From positions 1 through 64,000 of the forward strand of contig DLRM01000064.1 in NCBI GenBank assembly GCA_002500505.1: 64,000 bases of DNA, read 5' to 3'. Position 1 is the stretch's first letter. Each line of letters begins with the position of its first letter. Source of the DNA: Planctomycetes bacterium UBA7888. Lineage in GTDB: Bacteria > Planctomycetota > UBA1135. A program made the position numbers and the translations under genes. Under the pieces are notes generated by a model. The model ran no database searches. It saw only the letters and a program-made list of their open reading frames with translations, and had not been told where the DNA came from. Below are positions 16,325 to 23,574 of this stretch, in pieces.

Positions 16325-17517
16325 TTCTGACTTCCCTCGCCCTTGCGGTACTCCCGCAAATTCCCGCCGAAGAGTCGAAGGCTCTCGAAGGGATGCAGAA
16401 ATCTCTTCAGTGGCTCCTGGAAAACCAAGAGGGCAATGGCGCTTGGGGCCATTGGCGCGAACCCGAAGCGGACTCTTGGACCAATCCAGAAACTCAACTT
16501 TCCTGGCAGGTTGCCACAACCGGAATTGGGACTCTGGCCCTATCTGATTTATTGGAACGTTCGTTTCTTTTAGGCCAGGAACCAAGTGGGGAAATCCTCC
16601 AAGCATGGAGACGAAGCCTGGACTACATCTTTTCCAATGCAAACGTTCGTCGCCCTAGTGACTGGGATACCGACCATACCTGGGCTTTGGTTTATGGCTT
16701 GGCCGCCCTCACTCGGGCGGCCCAACATGAGGCCTGGGGGCTTCCGGCAGACCCTTCTCTTCAGAAAAAAATCCATGCCACTGGCGCAAAACTGATTGAG
16801 CGACTGTGGAAATACCAAACGGGCCTTGGCGGATGGGCTTACTACGCCGACGAAACCCATGCAGCACGTCCCCATTGGACGACTTCCTTTCAAACGGCCG
16901 TTGCCGTTTTGGGATTACTCGAAGCCCGTGAACTTGGGTGGAAAATTAAGGAAGACCGACTGGCTCTCGCAGTAGAGGCTATTCGCCGGACACGGCTCCC
17001 GAACGGTGCCTACGCCTACTCGGTTTCTCTTTATCCAAATCCAGGCGACTTGGACGACATCAATCAAACCAAGGGTTCCCTTTCCCGCATCCAAGTTTGC
17101 AACCTTGCCCTTTACCTTGCCGCAAAGGCCGGGGTTGGGTCCGATCAACAGCCTCAAGTTGGCCTGGAGGAAATGGCCGAAGGCCTCCGACTCTTTTTTC
17201 ATGAGCATCGTTTTCTAGATGCTGCATCTGGGCGACCCATGCCCCATGAAGCTTGGTACGCCAATTCGGGCTACTTTTATTTTTTCGGCCACTATTATGC
17301 TGCCGGAGTCTTGAATCTATTGAAACCTGATCAGCGAGCGCATTTTCGCCCAAAACTTTGGCACGAAACGCTCAAGCAACAGGCCAAGGATGGAAGCCTG
17401 ATTGACTTCAAAATGAACTCCTATGGCAAACCCTATGGAACGGCTTATGCAATTAGCGTGTTGGCTCGGACCATACCGGTTCGTCCGGAACCACCTTCTT
17501 CAACTCAAAATCCTTAA
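16321..17517 (+). CDS. Prenyltransferase/squalene-cyclase-fold (alpha-6/alpha-6 toroid) protein
   Basis: A 398-residue protein starting at GTG in a GTGA overlap with the previous gene. After a short hydrophobic N-terminus (ILTSLALAVLPQI), which may be a signal or anchor, it shows repeated helical hairpins with Gly-rich turns. Examples are LQWLLENQEGNGAWG, YIFSNANV, and KYQTGLGGWAYYADE followed by TSFQTAVAVLGLLEA. This is the pattern of the terpene-cyclase/prenyltransferase toroid found as stand-alone secreted proteins in planctomycetes. I see no DxDD or DxDDTA catalytic motif, so a cyclase reaction is not supported. The 3' end overlaps the convergent gluQ gene by 65 bases. Confidence 0.75.
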   Translation: MILTSLALAVLPQIPAEESKALEGMQKSLQWLLENQEGNGAWGHWREPEADSWTNPETQLSWQVATTGIGTLALSDLLERSFLLGQEPSGEILQAWRRSLDYIFSNANVRRPSDWDTDHTWALVYGLAALTRAAQHEAWGLPADPSLQKKIHATGAKLIERLWKYQTGLGGWAYYADETHAARPHWTTSFQTAVAVLGLLEARELGWKIKEDRLALAVEAIRRTRLPNGAYAYSVSLYPNPGDLDDINQTKGSLSRIQVCNLALYLAAKAGVGSDQQPQVGLEEMAEGLRLFFHEHRFLDAASGRPMPHEAWYANSGYFYFFGHYYAAGVLNLLKPDQRAHFRPKLWHETLKQQAKDGSLIDFKMNSYGKPYGTAYAISVLARTIPVRPEPPSSTQNP

Positions 17518-18364
17518 GCAGCTCAGATGCGGTCGTTTCGGTGCCCTCCGAGACTAGACCTGACCAAGAAGCCAAAAATCCGAGCATTCGCTCGGAGCTC
17601 CAACCTTGCTCACGAAAGAAACGAAGAGTTGTGTCCCCATGTCTCTTCGCTAATCGCCGCCCATCAGCTCCACGTACAAGGGGAACATGGGCATATTGGG
17701 GTGGCCCCAAACCAAGAGCCTCGTGAAGGAGAAGCTGACGGGCCGTGCTTGGCAAAAGGTCGGCACCGCGAAGAACTTCATTGACTCCTTGGGCATGATC
17801 ATCCACTACAACTGCAAGTTGATAGGCCGGATCATCGTTTCGGTTCCACACAACAAAATCACCAAGCTGTTCATTCACTTGAATCGATTGCGGGCCAGCG
17901 AAACGGTCTTGGAATTCGATCAAACAGTCATTTGGAATTCGAAAACGCCAACACATTTCTTCAGCCTCGACAATCTCTCGCGAACGGCAGGTGCCAGGAT
18001 AAACAAGGCCATCCATGTTTTCGTGTGGAGCACTCGTAGCTTCCTCCACGTCTTTTCGAGAGCATATGCATGGATAGACCCATTCCTTTGCGCAAAGGTG
18101 TTGCAAAGCCTCACGATAAACATCAATCCTATCGCGTTGGAAAAAAGGACCTTCATCCCAATCCAAGCCCAACCATTTCAAGTCTGCCATGGCTTCCTCT
18201 GCCGCATGCGGTTTATTGCGCGGACCATCGAGGTCTTCCACACGCAAAACAACTTCTCCGCCACGGCTTCGCAAATCCAACCACGCCAATAAAAAACTAC
18301 GCGCATTGCCCAAGTGAAGGACACCCGTTGGACTCGGCGCAAGGCGGCCCCTGGGTTTCATCAT
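17453..18364 (-). CDS. gluQ: Glutamyl-Q tRNA(Asp) synthetase
   Basis: A 303-residue truncated glutamyl-tRNA synthetase lacking the anticodon-binding domain. It glutamylates the queuosine base in tRNA-Asp. The class I signature appears as SPTGVLHLGNARS (residues 11-23) and the KMSKS counterpart as LAKRHGD. The zinc site C99-x-C101, Y122 and C126 fits GluQ. Start is the first of two ATGs at 18364, giving an ATGA overlap with larC. The 3' end extends 65 bases into the convergent cyclase-fold gene, a long tail-to-tail overlap. Confidence 0.93.
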   Translation of the reverse strand: MMKPRGRLAPSPTGVLHLGNARSFLLAWLDLRSRGGEVVLRVEDLDGPRNKPHAAEEAMADLKWLGLDWDEGPFFQRDRIDVYREALQHLCAKEWVYPCICSRKDVEEATSAPHENMDGLVYPGTCRSREIVEAEEMCWRFRIPNDCLIEFQDRFAGPQSIQVNEQLGDFVVWNRNDDPAYQLAVVVDDHAQGVNEVLRGADLLPSTARQLLLHEALGLGPPQYAHVPLVRGADGRRLAKRHGDTTLRFFREQGWSSERMLGFLASWSGLVSEGTETTASELLKDFELKKVVPDEPVWSEPTR

Positions 18365-19524
18365 TGCGGAGATTCATGCTCTTCGCCAGAGCAAAGAAGA
18401 TCTGCGGCTTCACGCGGCGTCAAACCCAACTCTTCAGCTCGAGCACATAAGGCCTCAAATTCCGGCTTGCTTCCCTCGCCTCCTGGTGCTTGCCGAACCT
18501 TGAAAGGAAGTTCGCCCAGAACAGAATCTCGAATCTCCACTTGGCGCGGCAAGCGGCGTCGACTGGAGAACTGGGTTCGGATTCCCAGGGTGCCAAGATG
18601 ACGAAAAAGAAGTTCTTCCATATTTTCTTGGTCTTCAGGTTGAGCCAAGACCACCATTTCAAACGCCGGCCTCCCCTTCTTCGCCAATGCCGCTTGCGCA
18701 AAGGCTTCAACGGCTCCTCCCGCATGAAGAGCAGTCAATGCAGCACCCACTTCTTCTCCAGTGGCATCATCCACTAGAGTTCGAAGTTCAACGAGTTGTT
18801 CCGCAACCCCCACCGCTTCTTCCAGGCTAATGGAAAGAAAGTTTGGGACATCTTCAAAATCATGAGTACCAGCTCCATAGCCGGTCTTCAGGGGGCGCGA
18901 AGGCGGCCTAGAGCCAAACTGAACACCCCAAGCTCGAAGTAAAGCAACTCCAGTCGGTGTGGCGCGCTCACCCCGAAGGTCCTGTCCCGTGATGGGCATC
19001 CCTTCAAGGAGTTTCAAAGTGGCCGGTGCGGGAACCGGCATTGCTCCGTGGGCACACTGCACCGTCCCACTCCCAACGGCAACAGGCGTCGCCCAAATCG
19101 CAGCAGGATCCAAAGAGTCCAAAAGTGCACAGGCACCACAAATATCCACTAAGGCGTCCAGAGCGCCCACTTCGTGGAAATGAACTTCTTCCACCGAACA
19201 GCCGTGGCATTGCGCTTCGGCCTCGGCAATGGAACGAAAGGCGGTTTCCGCCCAAAAACGAGCCCGATTTGTCCATTGAACCGAAGCAAGGAGCTCTAGA
19301 ACATCAGACAAGCCGCGATGAATGTGTCCCTCCTCGGCTTGAACTTGAAACGACCTCGCAGCCAAGCTCTTTCGAGTGACCAAAGAAGTACTCCAGTCAA
19401 ACTCTTTGGGAAGCGAAGTCAATACTTGGGCCAATACCTTCTCCGAGGCACCGACGTCTAAGAGTCCTGCAACCAACATGTCGCCAGCAACTCCAGAAAA
19501 GAGGTTCAAGGATATTTGCCTCAT
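18361..19524 (-). CDS. larC: LarC-type nickel pincer cofactor biosynthesis protein
   Basis: A 387-residue protein of the LarC (DUF111) family, which inserts nickel into the pyridinium-dithiocarboxylate cofactor. The start MRQISLNLFSGVAGDM and the histidine-bearing HFHEVGALDALVDI (about residue 115) are typical. The segment PLKTGYGAGTHDF lies near the middle. It is one uninterrupted frame, unlike the lactobacillus gene that needs a ribosomal frameshift. LarA, LarB and LarE are not in the window, so the client enzyme is unknown. It overlaps comF and gluQ by ATGA on both sides. Confidence 0.93.
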   Translation of the reverse strand: MRQISLNLFSGVAGDMLVAGLLDVGASEKVLAQVLTSLPKEFDWSTSLVTRKSLAARSFQVQAEEGHIHRGLSDVLELLASVQWTNRARFWAETAFRSIAEAEAQCHGCSVEEVHFHEVGALDALVDICGACALLDSLDPAAIWATPVAVGSGTVQCAHGAMPVPAPATLKLLEGMPITGQDLRGERATPTGVALLRAWGVQFGSRPPSRPLKTGYGAGTHDFEDVPNFLSISLEEAVGVAEQLVELRTLVDDATGEEVGAALTALHAGGAVEAFAQAALAKKGRPAFEMVVLAQPEDQENMEELLFRHLGTLGIRTQFSSRRRLPRQVEIRDSVLGELPFKVRQAPGGEGSKPEFEALCARAEELGLTPREAADLLCSGEEHESPQ

Positions 19525-20213
19525 GGGTGCTTAGTGTACCCGTCCAGAGGCTTCCTGAACCTTTCTGAACGGCAAAGGATCCAAGCGCCAACTCTGTCCA
19601 CGCCAATCGAATGAAAAGCACGGGCACATTCGGAAAGCGTGGCACCTGTGGTGAGAACATCATCCAGAAGCCAGACCCGTGCCGGAATCGATTTTTTCCC
19701 TTTGCGAACACGGAATCGACCTTGAAGTGCCTGCCGCCTTTCCTGGCCAGTTCGAGTCACCTGGGGCTTAGAGAATCCTAGCCGCCGCAATCTCATGCCC
19801 CCTCGACTCCACCCGAGTCGTCTCCGCATGCTTTCTGCCAAATGTTCAGCAAGGTGCCACCCCTTCCAAGTCCTCCTCCAGGAAGCAGGTGGGGCAAAAA
19901 CGGGTCCTGGCTCGAATCCCATCGTCTGAATCTCCTTAAAGAGAGCTTGAGCGAGATAAGGGGCACAAGGAGAACGCGGTTCCTCTTTCGCTTGCACAAT
20001 CAATCGGCGAGGGGTGCCGGAGTAAGCCCAAAGCACATGAGTTTCTCGAATCCCAAGAGGCACGCTCCCTTCCGTAGAAGGAGACGCAAAAGAAGAACGA
20101 CAAGCGCGACACAGTTGTTCCTCATTGCAGGGCTCTCCACAAGCGGGGCATCCCGGAGAAAAGAGCCCATTCCGGAAACTCGCACACATCGTTCCAAGCA
20201 TAAAATGGAACAC
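19521..20213 (-). CDS. comF: ComF-family phosphoribosyltransferase-like protein
   Basis: A 230-residue protein with an N-terminal four-cysteine zinc finger (CPACGEPC then CRAC) and a C-terminal type I phosphoribosyltransferase fold with the PRPP motif VWLLDDVLTTGATLSE (about residues 181-196). ComF homologues act in DNA uptake in naturally competent bacteria, but the family is spread more widely and its reaction is unknown. Start is GTG at 20213, nine bases after a TAGGCT box. ATG at 20201 is the alternative. First gene of comF-larC-gluQ. Confidence 0.9.
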   Translation of the reverse strand: MFHFMLGTMCASFRNGLFSPGCPACGEPCNEEQLCRACRSSFASPSTEGSVPLGIRETHVLWAYSGTPRRLIVQAKEEPRSPCAPYLAQALFKEIQTMGFEPGPVFAPPASWRRTWKGWHLAEHLAESMRRRLGWSRGGMRLRRLGFSKPQVTRTGQERRQALQGRFRVRKGKKSIPARVWLLDDVLTTGATLSECARAFHSIGVDRVGAWILCRSERFRKPLDGYTKHP

Positions 20214-20222
20214 GCCTGCAAA

Positions 20223-20228
20223 AGCCTA
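20223..20228 (-). promoter_or_regulatory. Putative -10 box, leaderless
   Basis: Read on the minus strand this is TAGGCT, nine bases before the GTG start of comF. It lies between the end of the small membrane-protein gene and comF, so comF-larC-gluQ may have its own promoter. Confidence 0.4.
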
Positions 20229-20242
20229 AGGTTACTAAAGGT

Positions 20243-20815
20243 TTACCAGCGCTGAGTAGAGCGGAAATGGCGGGAAGAGGCATCCGCTAATCCAACTACT
20301 TTGCGAACCCTGGCAACATAACCTTCTAGGGTGTCGTCTTTCTGAGGGGGCTCCCCGAACAAAGTGCCAATGTCGCGAGTAAGACCAATATTGTCTTCAA
20401 AGGCAAAGGGGTTGTCCAAGAGGTGAGTTTTGAGGTAGCTGCGTAATTTCAACTCAACCTGTCGACGAAGGGTCGCAACAAAAACGAATGCGACCACCAG
20501 CTCAACACCCAAGGCTGCCCAAAAAATCCAATTTTCCAAGGGGTTTGGCATCAAAAATGCCGCCAAAAGAAGGCCAGAACCAAGTACAAAATAAATAGCC
20601 CCAGCCTGCCCTCGGGCCTTGGCTTGGACGGCATCTCTCAACACTCCCAAGTTGCGGGCGGCCGTTCCAAAAACCGCTGCCACTCTATAAGAAGGCCTTC
20701 CACGCCCCGCTGAGGAAAGTAAAAAGAGACCCGCAAGGATATAGGCGGCAAAGCCAAGGACTAAAAGGTCCGTATTCCAAGCGATTCCTTGGAGGGGAGA
20801 GGTAGTTTCCTGCAC
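20243..20815 (-). CDS. Small membrane protein of unknown function
   Basis: A 190-residue protein with three clear hydrophobic segments (residues about 17-34, 74-90 and 95-113) followed by a soluble, charged C-terminal region of about 75 residues. I recognise no family and no catalytic motif. Start is GTG at 20815, six bases after a TAGGAT box. It is divergent from the PHP-type gene and lies just upstream of comF on the same strand. Confidence 0.75.
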   Translation of the reverse strand: MQETTSPLQGIAWNTDLLVLGFAAYILAGLFLLSSAGRGRPSYRVAAVFGTAARNLGVLRDAVQAKARGQAGAIYFVLGSGLLLAAFLMPNPLENWIFWAALGVELVVAFVFVATLRRQVELKLRSYLKTHLLDNPFAFEDNIGLTRDIGTLFGEPPQKDDTLEGYVARVRKVVGLADASSRHFRSTQRW

Positions 20816-20821
20816 GGTGGT

Positions 20822-20827
20822 ATCCTA
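20822..20827 (-). promoter_or_regulatory. Putative -10 box, leaderless
   Basis: On the minus strand TAGGAT, six bases before the GTG at 20815. The gap to the divergent start at 20892 is only 76 bases, so both promoters face away from each other within it. Confidence 0.5.
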
Positions 20828-20879
20828 AATGAGCCCTCTACCTGAGAAAAGTGCTCACACATTACCCCCAAAATTGAGC

Positions 20880-20885
20880 TAGAAT
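20880..20885 (+). promoter_or_regulatory. Putative -10 box, leaderless
   Basis: TAGAAT, six bases before the GTG at 20892. There is no Shine-Dalgarno sequence. No convincing -35 hexamer is seen 16 to 18 bases upstream. Confidence 0.5.
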
Positions 20886-20891
20886 AGATTT

Positions 20892-23000
20892 GTGCAAATC
20901 ATTCGCTTGATTCCCTTTGCGGGAGCGGCACTGGTACTAGGAGCCACGAGCTCACCTTCACCCCCCGCCAATGCTGCCCCTCAGCCTTACTCCGTGCAAA
21001 TGCACGTACATGGCTCCCCTAGTGAAGGCAAGGGAAGTATGGAAAGTGGAACCTGGGAAGCCGAGCAAATGGGCTTGGATGCCATCTGGTGGAGTGACCA
21101 TGATTGGCGAGCAAGCCATTACCGCAGTGTGAGTCGCTTTGGTTTTGAAAATTTCACTGAGGACTTGGGCGATGGAGAACCTTGGGCACCAATGTTCGAC
21201 CTCGAGCTGGGACATAAAGGCTTTCTCCTTGACCCCAAAGGCGTACCTCCCACCTTCACGCTGGCCTCCATGGTTGTGGACTCTGCAACTCCCCCTGATA
21301 CTGGGCAAGCAAGCTTTCAACTCCAAGCAAGTAACTCGGCATCTGACTGGGCTTCCTTTAAGGGAAACTTCGGTGCCTCTCGCGGCCGAGCGCGTCGTTT
21401 CCTTGCAAGCGGGATCCAACTCGAAATGGCAATCCTACCGGACACCCTTAGCGCCGACGCCAGACCCTTTGTTGACATCACTCTCTCTCAGCACCTCGTC
21501 CCTGGTGAGGCTGTGGCCTATGACAATGTAGTTCTCCATTATTTTTTGAACAATAGTGGAACAACGCCCTGGCGAGACGGATTCACCTACTACATTCCTG
21601 TCCCCTATACCAAAGGCCAATGGAATCATTTCTTGTTTGACTTAAATGCTGATGTGGCCGCAGGGTTTCCGAATTCCCATCCGGGAGACAACAGCCTGCG
21701 CACTATTTCAATTGGTATCGAATCTAAGAATGATGCACTCTGTATTGCTAACTACGACTCCATGATTATTCATGATGGTGCAGCTGGCCCAGAACTTTTC
21801 AAGAGGCAGGCCAGAATTCTCGAACTACTTGAAAACCTAAAGCCGCAGGTTGCCCAGCTTCAGGGTGCAGAGATTTCCTACCTGCGCCATCTAAACGAAT
21901 TTAGCCTGAGCGCTCAGATTCCAGACTACGAAAGGTACATCACGGAATCTGGTTATATGGACGCCAATGGATGGGTGGCTGATACGGAAGCCATGAAAGA
22001 TGTCGTTGTGCAAAGAATCGTCAACGATATTCATCTTCGTGGTGGAGTGGTTTCTTACAATCACCTCTTTGGCACAGAAGGCTCACCAAATCCGGATACT
22101 AAAGAGCAGATTCTTGCGGACTTAATCGCCAATAATCTATTCTCCACCGATATCCTTGAAGTTGGTTACAGGGAGCGCGCTTATCGCCCCCTCGAAGATT
22201 TTCTTTGGGTTTGGGACCAACTTGCTTTAAACGGCATCCCATTGATTGGCAATGGCGTCAGTGACTCCCATGGGAATGGCGGCGTGAACGACTGGCAGTC
22301 CCGAAAAAACAACTTTGTGAGTTGGATTTATGCGGACTCTCCCTCTAAACCCGATCTTCTAGAAGGACTCAAAGCAGGCCGCATCTTCTTTGGCGACAAA
22401 ACTCAATTTGACGGAACAGTGGAACTGACCACTCCCGAACAATTCGACATGGGGAAAATTATTGTAACGGACAAAACCCTGCAGGGCCTCCGCTTCAGAG
22501 TAGACGGCCTCGTTGCAGGTGATGAAGTCAAAATAATTAGCAATGGAATTCCTGTTCGCACGCATACCGCCCAGTCTTCTATATATAACCGAGCCGTTCC
22601 TGTACCACTTCCCACCATGACGGACAACTTCTTCCGGATTGAGGTTCGCTCAAGCCAAGGCGTTGAAAAGGTCTTCAGTAATCCCATCTGGTTTGTACGA
22701 GAAGTCCCAGCTCGCGGGGTTTCAGCTTCCCAATTTGGCATGGACCTCGGCGGAATTCTTTCCGAAAAAGCCAAGAATATGCGAATCCGAAATGTCTTAA
22801 ATAGCCCTTTTGTTGGAGGTGGCATTCTCTTCATCACCGGTGCGGCAAAAAATGGAGAACTCACCCTTGAGTTTCCAGCCGCGACCATGCCTTGGAAGGT
22901 CCGCTATTTGAACGGGATTTCCGGAAACCATCAAATCAACGGAACTCGATTAACCGTTTATAACCTTCAGGGAATCGGCACTATCGCCATTAACTACTAG
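20892..23000 (+). CDS. Exported PHP-domain metallohydrolase-like protein
   Basis: A 702-residue secreted protein with a signal peptide to about residue 29 (cleavage near ANA-AP). The PHP-type metal site appears as QMHVHGSPSEG (H38, H40) and SDHDWR (D69, H70), with later candidates including YNHLFG and SDSHGNG. This layout resembles the CehA/McbA family, whose members hydrolyse esters or phosphoesters. Between the first motifs and the barrel there is a beta-rich insertion of about 180 residues (from about 110 to 295) that could be a carbohydrate-binding-like module. The C-terminal 150 residues are also beta-rich. Substrate unknown. Start is GTG, chosen for signal peptide and promoter position. 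Confidence 0.75.
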   Translation: MQIIRLIPFAGAALVLGATSSPSPPANAAPQPYSVQMHVHGSPSEGKGSMESGTWEAEQMGLDAIWWSDHDWRASHYRSVSRFGFENFTEDLGDGEPWAPMFDLELGHKGFLLDPKGVPPTFTLASMVVDSATPPDTGQASFQLQASNSASDWASFKGNFGASRGRARRFLASGIQLEMAILPDTLSADARPFVDITLSQHLVPGEAVAYDNVVLHYFLNNSGTTPWRDGFTYYIPVPYTKGQWNHFLFDLNADVAAGFPNSHPGDNSLRTISIGIESKNDALCIANYDSMIIHDGAAGPELFKRQARILELLENLKPQVAQLQGAEISYLRHLNEFSLSAQIPDYERYITESGYMDANGWVADTEAMKDVVVQRIVNDIHLRGGVVSYNHLFGTEGSPNPDTKEQILADLIANNLFSTDILEVGYRERAYRPLEDFLWVWDQLALNGIPLIGNGVSDSHGNGGVNDWQSRKNNFVSWIYADSPSKPDLLEGLKAGRIFFGDKTQFDGTVELTTPEQFDMGKIIVTDKTLQGLRFRVDGLVAGDEVKIISNGIPVRTHTAQSSIYNRAVPVPLPTMTDNFFRIEVRSSQGVEKVFSNPIWFVREVPARGVSASQFGMDLGGILSEKAKNMRIRNVLNSPFVGGGILFITGAAKNGELTLEFPAATMPWKVRYLNGISGNHQINGTRLTVYNLQGIGTIAINY

Positions 23001-23053
23001 CCGATTCCGAGATTACCTCTGAATCAAGTAGGGGATTCGCAGGACACTGCCGC

Positions 23054-23059
23054 TACAAT
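23054..23059 (+). promoter_or_regulatory. Putative -10 box, leaderless
   Basis: TACAAT, eight bases before the ATG at 23068, in the 67-base gap after the PHP-type gene. It suggests the molybdenum-hydroxylase operon has its own leaderless promoter. Confidence 0.5.
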
Positions 23060-23067
23060 CAAAAGCG

Positions 23068-23574
23068 ATGCGCGCTTACCGATTGGAGGTCAACGGCGAC
23101 AAAATTGAAATCGCCGCCCCTGAGCACTGGACTCTTTTGGAGGTCCTGCGCTACAAGCTTGGTTTGACAGGAACCAAACAAGGTTGCGACAAAGGCGACT
23201 GTGGCGCCTGCACCGTTCTTGTTGACGGCGAACCAGAACTTGCCTGCCTCCTTCTGCCGGGCGCAGTTGAGGGAAAGAAGATTCTTACGATTGAGGGCCT
23301 TGCACCCGCCCATCGCTGTCGAGGCGGAGAAGGTGCTGACCCTATTCAGGAATCCTTTGATGAGGCTGGAGCACTTCAGTGTGGTTTTTGTCAACCTGGC
23401 GTCATGCTTTCAGCGAGAGCTCTCTTGAATCGAGAACCCCATCCTAGTTGCGAACAAATTGCCGATTCTCTCAGCGGGAACTTATGTCGTTGCACGGGCT
23501 ACAAACAAATTTACGATGCCGTTGAAGCCGCTGCGGACAAGGAAGCCGAGCTCAAAACGCAGGGAGCTGATTGA
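23068..23574 (+). CDS. [2Fe-2S] subunit of a xanthine-oxidase-family enzyme, HcrC-like
   Basis: A 168-residue iron-sulfur subunit. The plant-type cluster is bound by C40, C45, C48 and C60; the second cluster by C105, C108, C140 and C142 (CGFCQPG and CRCTG). Length and motif spacing match small subunits of molybdenum hydroxylases such as CO dehydrogenase, xanthine dehydrogenase and 4-hydroxybenzoyl-CoA reductase. It passes electrons between the molybdenum and flavin or 4Fe-4S sites. First of three coupled genes; the type of enzyme is set by the third gene. Confidence 0.95.
   Translation: MRAYRLEVNGDKIEIAAPEHWTLLEVLRYKLGLTGTKQGCDKGDCGACTVLVDGEPELACLLLPGAVEGKKILTIEGLAPAHRCRGGEGADPIQESFDEAGALQCGFCQPGVMLSARALLNREPHPSCEQIADSLSGNLCRCTGYKQIYDAVEAAADKEAELKTQGAD

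Noticed and set aside
17687..18292. Plus-strand open frame of 201 codons
   Set aside because: Antisense to gluQ, which has full family motifs.
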